From Kitasatospora atroaurantiaca (lineage in GTDB: Bacteria; Actinomycetota; Actinomycetes; Streptomycetales; Streptomycetaceae), in contig NZ_VIVR01000001.1 in assembly GCF_007828955.1 (NCBI RefSeq), positions 3,038,001 through 3,102,000 of the forward strand: DNA of 64,000 bases. The letters are read 5' to 3'. The first letter of the stretch is position 1. Each line of letters opens with the position of its first letter. Positions 52,209-59,642 of the stretch are shown piece by piece. A program made the translations under genes and the position numbers. The notes beneath the pieces were generated by a model. The model was given only the letters and a program-made list of their open reading frames with translations, ran no database searches and was not told the origin of the DNA.

Positions 52209-53812
52209 GCCTCACCGTCCCCACGGACCGGGTGGTCGTCCGGACGCTCGTCTCGCTCAAGCTCCGGCTGCTGGCCAACGGACTGCGCCGCAGCCCGCAG
52301 CGGAAGGCCGTGTACATCCTGGGCTCGGTGCTCGGGCTGCTGTTCACCGCCCTGGTGGCCCTCGGCATCGCCCTGCTCCACGGCCACGCCGGCGCCCCGG
52401 ACGCGGCGGTGATGCTGGCCACGGCGCTCGCCGTCGGGTGGGCCGCCCTGCCGCTCTTCCTGTTCAGCAGCGACGAGAGCGCGGACCCGACCCGGCTGAC
52501 CATGCTGCCGCTGCGCCCCGCCGCACTGCTGCGCGGCTCACTGCTCGCCGCGCTGATCGGGCCAGGACCGGTGCTCGCCCTGGTCCTGCTCGGCGGCGCC
52601 GGGGTGGCGGCGGCCGGGGGCTGGGCCTCCGTACCGGCGGCCGTGCTCGGGGTGCCGCTGGCCGTGGTCACCCTGGTCACGCTGTCCCGGGCGGTCGCGG
52701 CGGGGAACGCCCGGCTGCTCTCCAGCCGGCGCGGCAAGGACTTCGCGATCTTCGGCGGCCTGCTCTTCGCCGTCCTGATCCAGATCGGCAACCTCGCCTC
52801 ACAGAGCGTCCTGGGACGGCCCGGCCACCACCTGGACCTCTCACCGCTGAAGCCCTTCGCCTCCGTGCTGCGCTGGATCCCGCCGGTCAGCGCGATCGAC
52901 GCGTCCCGCACCGCCGCGGACGGCTCCTACACGCCGGCCGTGCTGCAGCTCGCTTCGACCGGCGTCCTGCTGGCGCTGCTGCTGCGCTGGTGGCGCGGCA
53001 GCCTCCAGCAGCTGATGGTCACGGCCGACTCCTCCACCCTGATCGCCGCCCGGGGTGTCGGCCGCTCGCCCGCCGCCCGCTTCTTCCCCGAGGGCCGGGT
53101 CGGTGCGGTGATGCAGCGTCACCTCCGGTACGCCTGGCGAGAGCCGCGCGCCAAGGCCGCGGTCTTCACCAGCATCGGGATGACGCTGGTCTTCTGCGTG
53201 CTCTCGGTGGTGCAGGGCTGGGCCTCGGTCTACGTGGTGACGCTCGCCGGGGTCATGCTCGGCCTCCAGATGGTCAACCTCTTCGGCATGGACGGCTCGG
53301 CCTTCTGGATGGTCTCCGCGACGCTGGCCACCCCGGCCGACGCCCGGAGCGAGCTGCGCGGCAGGGCGTACGCCGTGCTCTCGTACGCGGTGCCGATCTC
53401 GCTGCTGCTCGGGCTCGTGCTGGCCGTTGCCACCGGCGACTGGGCCGGGCTCGCGCCGGCCCTGGGCCTCACCCTGGCCGCTCTCGGCACCGGCGTCGGC
53501 CTCGGTGCGCTGCTCAGCGTGCTCGCGCCGTACGCCATGCCCGCCGACAGCAACCCCATGCGCAACGCCGCCCCCGGGCAGGGCGGGGTGGTCCTGCTCA
53601 ACAGCTTCGGCTCGCTGCTCGGAGTGGCGCTGCTCACCCTCCCGGTCGGCGGCGTCCTCGCCTGGCTGCTGATCGCCGACCTGCCGGCCTGGCCGGTCCT
53701 GCTGCTCGGCCCGGTGTACGGCGCCGCGCTCGCCACGCTGGGCATCCGCCTGGCCGCCGCCCGGCTGCTGGACCGCCTCCCGGAGATCCTCGCCACGGCG
53801 ATCGAGCGCTGA
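52205..53812 (+). CDS. ABC transporter permease, large integral membrane protein
   Basis: 535 aa with about twelve hydrophobic helices (for example AVYILGSVLGLLFTALVALGI, VPAAVLGVPLAVVTLVTLS, LGVALLTLPVGGVLAWLL). It lacks an ATP-binding motif and is encoded immediately after the ATPase. Two-halves layout suggests an ABC-2-like exporter permease. Basic region RSPQRK at the N-terminus is likely cytoplasmic. Convergence with no regulator nearby leaves the substrate open. Confidence 0.82.
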   Translation: MSLTVPTDRVVVRTLVSLKLRLLANGLRRSPQRKAVYILGSVLGLLFTALVALGIALLHGHAGAPDAAVMLATALAVGWAALPLFLFSSDESADPTRLTMLPLRPAALLRGSLLAALIGPGPVLALVLLGGAGVAAAGGWASVPAAVLGVPLAVVTLVTLSRAVAAGNARLLSSRRGKDFAIFGGLLFAVLIQIGNLASQSVLGRPGHHLDLSPLKPFASVLRWIPPVSAIDASRTAADGSYTPAVLQLASTGVLLALLLRWWRGSLQQLMVTADSSTLIAARGVGRSPAARFFPEGRVGAVMQRHLRYAWREPRAKAAVFTSIGMTLVFCVLSVVQGWASVYVVTLAGVMLGLQMVNLFGMDGSAFWMVSATLATPADARSELRGRAYAVLSYAVPISLLLGLVLAVATGDWAGLAPALGLTLAALGTGVGLGALLSVLAPYAMPADSNPMRNAAPGQGGVVLLNSFGSLLGVALLTLPVGGVLAWLLIADLPAWPVLLLGPVYGAALATLGIRLAAARLLDRLPEILATAIER

Positions 53813-53871
53813 GCGGTCCGGCATCATTGCTGAGGGGCTGAGGGGTCGGACTAGGCGAAGGCAGTGGCACC

Positions 53872-55164
53872 GTGGGCAAGCGCAAGGGCGAGCGAGGGCC
53901 CGCGATGGACGGCGCCGTGGAGCAGGCGGCGTACCAGGTGATCGCGGCGCCGGCGGAGGGGCTGGACCTGGCCCTGGACACCGGGGCCTCGCTGCTGGCC
54001 GCCTCGGCCGAGCGGTGGCCGGAGGTGAGCCGGGCGCTGGTGGCCTTCGCCGAGCGGGCGATCGCGCGCTCGTGGACCAGCGGGTGGCGCCCGGCCGATC
54101 TGGTGCGGGTGGTGCGGCGTGAGCTGGGGCCGGTGCAGCTGGCGCTCGCGGTGGACCTGATCGCGGCGGAGGGCCGCCGCCACCCCGCCGCCTCGCTCGA
54201 CCGGCGCTGGCAGGAGCAGCTGCGCGAGCTCGCCGCCGAGGTGTGGTGGCAGTCGGACGAGGAGTTCCTCGCGGGGTTCGCCCTCCGGCACCGGCAGGAC
54301 CGGTTCGCGCTGGCGACGGCCGCACTGGAGCTGCTGCGGGTCTGGGGCCACCTGCCGCCGATCACACCGGTCGGCCCGGTGCCGGGAGCCGGGCCCTCGG
54401 TCTCGCAGCGCCCGAGCGGACCGGTGACCGGCGAGCCGCGGATGCTGTCGCGGATCCGGGCGCTGCTCGCCAAGGCGGAGTCCACGGAGTACCCGGAGGA
54501 GGCCGAGGCGCTGACCGCCAAGGCCCAGCAGCTGATGGCCCAGCACAGCATCGACGATGCCCTGCTGGCGGCCGGGCAGCCGTCCAAGAACGCACCGGCC
54601 GCCCTGCGGCTCGGGGTGGACAACCCGTACGAGGGCCCGAAGACCATGCTGCTGGACGCGGTGGCGGCGGCGAACCGCTGCCGGGTGGTGTGGGCGAAGG
54701 AGTTCGGTTTCTGCACCATCGTCGGCTTCGACGCCGACCTGGACGCGGTGGAGCTGCTCTACACCTCGCTGCTGGTGCAGGCGACCTCGGCGATGCACCG
54801 CGCGGGCAGCAAGCAGCACCTGGACGGCGCGTCCCGGACCAAGTCCTTCCGGCAGTCCTTCCTGGTCGCGTACGCTGCCCGGATCCGGGAGCGGCTCACG
54901 GCGGCGACCGAGCAGGCGACCAGCGACGCGGCCGCCGGTCGGCACCTTCGCGAGGACGGCACGGCGGAGCAGCTGGTGCCGGACGAGCGGCTGCTGCCGG
55001 CGCTGGCGGCGCGCGAGGAGGCGGTCGACCGGACCGTCGGACAGATGTTCCCGAAGCTGACCGCCCAGCGGGTCCGGGTGAGCGACGGCGAGGGCTGGGC
55101 GGCCGGCCGGGCCGCCGCGGACCGGGCCTCGCTGCACGGACGGGCCGGGGCGATCACCAAGTAG
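53872..55164 (+). CDS. DUF2786 domain-containing protein
   Basis: 430 aa, soluble. Helical N-terminal part. RMLSRIRALLAKAESTEYPEEAEALTAKAQQLMAQHSI (about 190-228) is the DUF2786 signature. The C-terminal half (CRVVWAKEFGFCTIVGFDADLDAVELLYTSLLVQA) matches the DUF7168-like partner region. GTG start at 53872 (GAAGG upstream, weak). Followed by a TerF-like vWA gene 72 bases on in the same orientation. Family role unknown. Confidence 0.8.
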   Translation: MGKRKGERGPAMDGAVEQAAYQVIAAPAEGLDLALDTGASLLAASAERWPEVSRALVAFAERAIARSWTSGWRPADLVRVVRRELGPVQLALAVDLIAAEGRRHPAASLDRRWQEQLRELAAEVWWQSDEEFLAGFALRHRQDRFALATAALELLRVWGHLPPITPVGPVPGAGPSVSQRPSGPVTGEPRMLSRIRALLAKAESTEYPEEAEALTAKAQQLMAQHSIDDALLAAGQPSKNAPAALRLGVDNPYEGPKTMLLDAVAAANRCRVVWAKEFGFCTIVGFDADLDAVELLYTSLLVQATSAMHRAGSKQHLDGASRTKSFRQSFLVAYAARIRERLTAATEQATSDAAAGRHLREDGTAEQLVPDERLLPALAAREEAVDRTVGQMFPKLTAQRVRVSDGEGWAAGRAAADRASLHGRAGAITK

Positions 55165-55177
55165 CCGAGGGGGATGT

Positions 55178-55240
55178 GTGACGGGGTACGCGGAGCGGGT
55201 GCGCGGTGCGCTGCCGGACAGCGATCGGTACCCGCTGTGA
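55178..55240 (+). CDS. Possible 20-codon ORF coupled to the vWA gene
   Basis: GTG at 55178 with GAGGGGG four bases upstream encodes VTGYAERVRGALPDSDRYPL and stops at 55238-55240, overlapping the GTG of the vWA gene (GTGA). Could be a coupling leader peptide or a decayed N-terminus. Weak evidence. Confidence 0.25.
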   Translation: MTGYAERVRGALPDSDRYPL

Positions 55241-55953
55241 TCAGCCTGGAGAAGCTGTCGGCCTCGGCGCCCGGGCTGGTGAACCTGTACAAGACGGCGC
55301 AGGTCAGCCTGGACAAGGCCGGCCTCGGCGGCGCGCGGGCTGCCGTGTACCTGGTCCTGGACCGCTCGGGGTCGATGCGGTCCTTCTACCGGGACGGCAC
55401 GGTTCAGCACTTCGCCGAGCAGGTGCTGGCGCTGTCGGCCCACCTGGACGACGACGGCCGGGTGCCGGTGGTGTTCTTCTCCACGGAGGTCGACGGTGTC
55501 GCCGAGCTGGGCATCACCGACTACCAGGGCCGGATCGGGCAACTGCACGCCTCGTACGGGCACATGGGACGGACCAACTACCACCTGGCGATGAAGGCCG
55601 TCATCGCACACCACCAGCGCTCGGGGGTGTCCGGCCCGGCGCTGGTGGTCTTCCAGACGGACGGCGGGCCGACCTCGCGGTCGGCGGCCGAGATGATGCT
55701 CTGTCTGGCCGCCGAGCTGCCGATCTTCTGGCAGTTCGTCGGCTTCGGCGACCCGGCCGACCGGGAGTTCGCCTTCCTGCACCGGCTGGACGAGCTGCCC
55801 GTCCCGGCGAAGCGCCCGGTCGACAACGCGGGCTTCCTGCCCGCCGGGACGGACCCGCGCTCGGTACCCGACGCCGTGCTGTACGACCGCCTGCTCGCCG
55901 AGTTCCCGGTCTGGCTGGCAGCGGCTCGCCAGGCCGGGGTGCTCCGGAGCTGA
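55237..55953 (+). CDS. von Willebrand factor A domain protein, TerF-like
   Basis: 238 aa. VISLEKLSASAPGLVNLYKTA and LDRSGSM (MIDAS DxSxS, Asp42-Ser46), GRTNYHLAMKAV, QTDGGPT and FWQFVGFGD match tellurium-resistance-associated vWA proteins (TerF/TerY type). GTG at 55237 chosen by family start; the frame opens earlier at ATG 55174. The GTG overlaps the stop of a possible 20-codon ORF (55178-55240). Metal-stress or conflict role inferred only by family. Confidence 0.85.
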   Translation: MISLEKLSASAPGLVNLYKTAQVSLDKAGLGGARAAVYLVLDRSGSMRSFYRDGTVQHFAEQVLALSAHLDDDGRVPVVFFSTEVDGVAELGITDYQGRIGQLHASYGHMGRTNYHLAMKAVIAHHQRSGVSGPALVVFQTDGGPTSRSAAEMMLCLAAELPIFWQFVGFGDPADREFAFLHRLDELPVPAKRPVDNAGFLPAGTDPRSVPDAVLYDRLLAEFPVWLAAARQAGVLRS

Positions 55954-55977
55954 GCCCCGCCTGGCTACTCTGGCGCC

Positions 55978-56400
55978 ATGGCCGAGCCGAAGACCAAGCC
56001 GAGCGCCGCGAGCGCGGAGGAGTTCCTCGCCGAGGTCACCGACGAACGCCGCCGTACGGACGCCCAGGCGCTCTGCGCCCTGATGGCCGAGGCCACCGGG
56101 GCGCCGCCGGTGATGTGGGGCGGCTCGATCGTCGGCTTCGGCACGTACCACTACCGCTACGCGAGCGGCCGCGAGGGCGACTGGCCGCCGGTCGGCCTGG
56201 CCCCGCGCAAACAGGCGCTGACGGTCTACCTGGCCGAGGGCTTCGACCGGCACGGCGAACTGCTCGCCCGGCTGGGCCCGGTGACGACGGGCAAGGGCTG
56301 CCTGTACATCAAGCGCCTGGACGCCGTGGACCAGGCGGCCCTGCGCGAGCTGATCACCCTGGCCTTCGAGTCCCTGAACGGCCGGACGATCAGCTCCTAG
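55978..56400 (+). CDS. DUF1801 domain protein
   Basis: 140 aa. YdhG/DUF1801 fold (MWGGSIVGFGTYHYRYASGREGDWP, KQALTVYLAEGF, GKGCLYIKRLDAVD). Small soluble proteins of unknown function, abundant in actinomycetes. 24 bases after the vWA gene, so possibly co-transcribed. Confidence 0.85.
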   Translation: MAEPKTKPSAASAEEFLAEVTDERRRTDAQALCALMAEATGAPPVMWGGSIVGFGTYHYRYASGREGDWPPVGLAPRKQALTVYLAEGFDRHGELLARLGPVTTGKGCLYIKRLDAVDQAALRELITLAFESLNGRTISS

Positions 56401-56485
56401 GCGGCTGGCCTCATCATCTGCTCGGCCCTCTCGCCGTAGCCGTCGTCACCGGCGGTTCGCACGGAGGTGACCACCGCGTCGTTCT

Positions 56486-57493
56486 CTAACTCCGGTCCCA
56501 CAGGGCGCCGAAGGCGAGCAGCTCGTCGCGGTACTCGATCCGGCGCACCCAGTCCGCCGGCCAGGCGTCCGCGCCGTGGTGGGCGCCCGCGAAGGCGCCG
56601 GCCAGGCAGGCGATCGAGTCGGAGTCGCCGGAGGAGTACGCGGCGCGGCGGACTGCCGCAACCGGGTCGTCCGGGAAGAGCAGGAAGCAGAGCAGACCGG
56701 TGGCGAAGGCCTCCTCGGCGATCCAGCCCTCACCGGTCACCTGGCAGGGGTCGGCGTCCGGCTCCGGCCTGGCGAGGGCGGCGTCCAGGCGGTCGAGCAC
56801 GAACAGGCACTCGTCCCAGCCGCGCGCGATGAACTCCTCCGCCGAGGGGTCCTGCGCGTGCGCGGCGAGATCGCCCAGCCAGAACTCGTCGTAGCGGGTA
56901 CGCGAGGCGTTCGCGTACGCCCGCAGCAGGCCTGGCAGTTCGCGCGGCTCGGCGCCGTCGGCGAGCAGCCGGACGGTGTACGAGGTGAGGTCGCTCGCCG
57001 CCAGCGCGGTCGGGTGGCCGTGGGTGAGCGCGGACTGGAGCTGGGCGGCGCCAGCTCGGTGACGATCCGTCAGGTCGGGAAGCAGGCCGATCGGGGCGAC
57101 CCGCATGTTGGCGCCGCAGCCCTTGGAGCCGATCTCGCTCGCCTCCTGCCAGGGCCGATCCGGCTTGCTCAGCCGCCAGCAGGCCTTGAGGCAGGTCGTG
57201 CCCGGGGCCCGGTTGTTCTCCGGCGAGCGCCACCACTCGACGAACTCCTCGCGCACCGGCCGCTCCAGGCGCAGCGGTACGAGCGGGCCGCGCTCCAGGG
57301 CGATTCGGAGGCCACGGGCCAAGGCGAGCGTCATCTGGGTGTCGTCGGTGACCAGAGCCGGCTTGGGCAGTGGGAGTTCGCGCCAGTCGGGGCACCAGGC
57401 CGCGATGTGCTCGATCTCGTCGAACTCGGTGGGATGGCCGAGGGCGTCGCCGATCGCCAGGCCCAGCAGCGTGCCCGTGGCAGCCTTTCTCAC
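56486..57493 (-). CDS. ADP-ribosylglycohydrolase family protein
   Basis: 335 aa. GLAIGDALGHPTEFDE, TDDTQMTLALARGL (metal-binding acidic triad) and SGDSDSIACLAGAFAGAHHG are the DraG/ARH motifs. These enzymes hydrolyse ADP-ribose bonds on proteins, nucleic acids or O-acetyl-ADP-ribose. GTG start at 57493 after GGAGACC. Nine bases downstream of the P450 gene on the same strand; the P450 and sirtuin genes are also minus strand. Confidence 0.92.
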   Translation of the reverse strand: MRKAATGTLLGLAIGDALGHPTEFDEIEHIAAWCPDWRELPLPKPALVTDDTQMTLALARGLRIALERGPLVPLRLERPVREEFVEWWRSPENNRAPGTTCLKACWRLSKPDRPWQEASEIGSKGCGANMRVAPIGLLPDLTDRHRAGAAQLQSALTHGHPTALAASDLTSYTVRLLADGAEPRELPGLLRAYANASRTRYDEFWLGDLAAHAQDPSAEEFIARGWDECLFVLDRLDAALARPEPDADPCQVTGEGWIAEEAFATGLLCFLLFPDDPVAAVRRAAYSSGDSDSIACLAGAFAGAHHGADAWPADWVRRIEYRDELLAFGALWDRS

Positions 57494-57502
57494 GGTCTCC
57501 CC

Positions 57503-58708
57503 CTACACCTCGACGATCAGCTCTTCCAGCCCCCGGATCACATACCCCGGGCGCCACTTGGGCTCGCGGACCAGCCGCAGCCCGGGTGCCCGGCGCAGCA
57601 GCGCTCCGTACGACTCCGTGAGCTCCAGTCTGGCGAGCGGAGCGCCCAGACAGAAGTGAATTCCCGCGCCGAAGGTGATGTGCGGGTTGTCGGTGCGTGC
57701 CAGGTCGAGCTGGTCGGGGGCGGTGAAGCGGGCCGGGTCGCGGTTGGCGGAGCCGAACAGCAACGCGACCTCCGCCCCGCGTGGGATGGTCACCCCGGCC
57801 ACCTCGATGTCCTCCAGCACCCACCGCTCGAACATCTGCAGCGGGGTGTCGTACCGCATCAACTCCTCGACGGCCGTCGGCAGCAGCTCGTCCACCGAGC
57901 CGCGCAGCAGGGCGAGTTGGCCGGGATTGCGGAACAGAGCCCACCAGCCGTTGCCGGTGGTGTTGACCGTCGCCTCGTGACCGGCGTTGAGCAGCAGCAC
58001 GCAGGTGGAGATCATCTCCTGCTCGGTGAGCGCGTCCGAGCCCTCGGCCGCCTGGACCAGCGCGCTGATCAGGTCCGTCCCGGGCCGGGCCCGCCGCTCG
58101 CGGATCAGGCCGCGCAGGTAGTCGGAGAACTCGATGCTCGCCGTGACCGCGCGCTGCGCCACCTCGGCCGTCGGGTTCAGCTCGAACATCCCGGTGATGT
58201 CCGCCGACCACGGGCGCAGCAGCCCACGGTCGGCCTCCGGCACCCCGAGCATCTCGGCGATCACCGCCACCGGCAGCGGCTCGGCGACCTTCGCGACCAG
58301 GTCGCCGCCCCCGTCGGCGAGCAGGGCGCCGACCAGCTCGTCCGCGAGGCGGGCGACGGTCGGGCGCAGCGACTCGACCATGCGCGGGGTGAACGCCTTG
58401 GAGACCAGGCGCCGGATCCGCGTGTGGTCGGGCGCCTCCAGATCGAGCAGGCCGTTCTCGTTGAGCGTGTGGAACGGCTCGTACGCCGGGTCGGGGGCCG
58501 GGCGGCCGAACTCCTCGTGGGTGTAACGGTGGGTGTAGGTGCGGCCGAGCCGGCGGTCCCGGAGCAGCGCGCTGACGTCCTCGTACCGCGAGACCAGCCA
58601 CTGGTCGCTGGGCTCGTAGTAGCTGACGGGCGCGTGCTCACGCAGCTCCGCGTACGCGTCGTACGGGTGCGCGACGAACGCCGCCGACCACGGGTCGAAG
58701 GTCACCAC
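57503..58708 (-). CDS. Cytochrome P450
   Basis: 401 aa, soluble bacterial type. Heme ligand Cys353 in FGAGIHFCLGAP. I-helix AGHEAT at 242-247 (with His in place of the frequent Asp/Glu-Thr pattern neighbour). ExxR at Glu282-Arg285. Needs ferredoxin partners not present nearby. GTG start at 58708 or the adjacent GTG. Oxidises an unknown substrate. Confidence 0.95.
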   Translation of the reverse strand: MVTFDPWSAAFVAHPYDAYAELREHAPVSYYEPSDQWLVSRYEDVSALLRDRRLGRTYTHRYTHEEFGRPAPDPAYEPFHTLNENGLLDLEAPDHTRIRRLVSKAFTPRMVESLRPTVARLADELVGALLADGGGDLVAKVAEPLPVAVIAEMLGVPEADRGLLRPWSADITGMFELNPTAEVAQRAVTASIEFSDYLRGLIRERRARPGTDLISALVQAAEGSDALTEQEMISTCVLLLNAGHEATVNTTGNGWWALFRNPGQLALLRGSVDELLPTAVEELMRYDTPLQMFERWVLEDIEVAGVTIPRGAEVALLFGSANRDPARFTAPDQLDLARTDNPHITFGAGIHFCLGAPLARLELTESYGALLRRAPGLRLVREPKWRPGYVIRGLEELIVEV

Positions 58709-58750
58709 TGTTCACTCCCAGCTCGTCGGGAGCGCCATCGTACGGTGCCC

Positions 58751-59488
58751 TCACTCCCCCACGATCAGCCGCCGGACCAGGGCCGGGAGAGCCGTGGAGA
58801 TCGGCTCGCGGATCACCTCGTGGGCGACCGGGTCGTACGGGGTGGGCTCGGCGTTGATGATGATCAGGCGGGCGCCGCCGTCCAGCGCCACCTGGGCCAG
58901 CCCCGCCGCCGGGTACACCTGGAGTGTGGTGCCGACGGCGATGAAGAGGTCGCAGGCCTTGGCGATCGCCCCGGCCTGGTCGAGCACGACCGGGTCGAGG
59001 GTCTCGCCGAACATCACCGTTGCGGGCTTGAGCACTCCCCCGCAGTCCAGGCAGGCCGGGTCCGGCTCTCCGGCCGCGACCCGCTCCAGGGCATCCGCCA
59101 TCTCGCTGCGCACCTTGCAGCGGACGCACTGCACCTGCCGTGCCGTGCCGTGGAGTTCGAGCACCTTACGGGCCGGCAGGCCGGAGCGCTGGTGCAGCCC
59201 GTCCACGTTCTGGGTGAGCACCCGCACCGGCAGTCCGCTGCGCTCCAGCTCGACGAGGGCGAGGTGGCCGGCGTTGGGCTCCGCCGCCTGCGCCCCGGCG
59301 TCCCGGCGCATCAGCCAGGAGCGGCGGCGCACCTCCGGGTCGGCCAGGTAGGGGCCGAGGGTGACCAGGTCCTGCGCCTTGGGGTCGCGCTGCCAGAGGC
59401 CGTTCGGGCCGCGGTAGTCCGGGATTCCGGAGTCGGTGGAGATCCCGGCGCCGGTCAGGACGGCGATCAGCGGGCGCTTGGCGTTCAT
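58751..59488 (-). CDS. NAD-dependent protein deacylase (sirtuin)
   Basis: 245 aa Sir2 fold. GAGISTDSGIPDYRG, TQNVDGLH, catalytic His113 (ELHG), and zinc cysteines 121, 124, 146 and 149. It removes acyl groups from lysines using NAD and yields O-acetyl-ADP-ribose. ATG at 59488. 42 bases upstream of the P450 gene; ADP-ribosylglycohydrolase lies beyond. Confidence 0.94.
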   Translation of the reverse strand: MNAKRPLIAVLTGAGISTDSGIPDYRGPNGLWQRDPKAQDLVTLGPYLADPEVRRRSWLMRRDAGAQAAEPNAGHLALVELERSGLPVRVLTQNVDGLHQRSGLPARKVLELHGTARQVQCVRCKVRSEMADALERVAAGEPDPACLDCGGVLKPATVMFGETLDPVVLDQAGAIAKACDLFIAVGTTLQVYPAAGLAQVALDGGARLIIINAEPTPYDPVAHEVIREPISTALPALVRRLIVGE

Positions 59489-59630
59489 GCCCGTCGACGG
59501 TACGGGCCACGGGCCCGGTGCGCGAACGCTTTCCTGGTCCGAGCGTGCGCGCAGAGCACTACGGGCCGGCTGCGTTCACTCACACGGGGCCTGTCCTGCG
59601 GAGGCGGCTCCGGCCCCGGGCGTGGTCCGT

Positions 59631-59636
59631 TAGCGT
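59631..59636 (+). promoter_or_regulatory. -10 box of leaderless helicase-associated gene
   Basis: TAGCGT ends seven bases before GTG at 59643, so the start codon would be the first transcribed codon. No Shine-Dalgarno. No clear -35. Confidence 0.45.
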
Positions 59637-59642
59637 GGGCGG

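Noticed and set aside
53851..56253. 800-residue minus-strand frame opposite the DUF2786 and vWA genes
   Set aside because: Antisense shadow; no ribosome site, no domains, and the plus-strand frames carry DUF2786 and MIDAS motifs.
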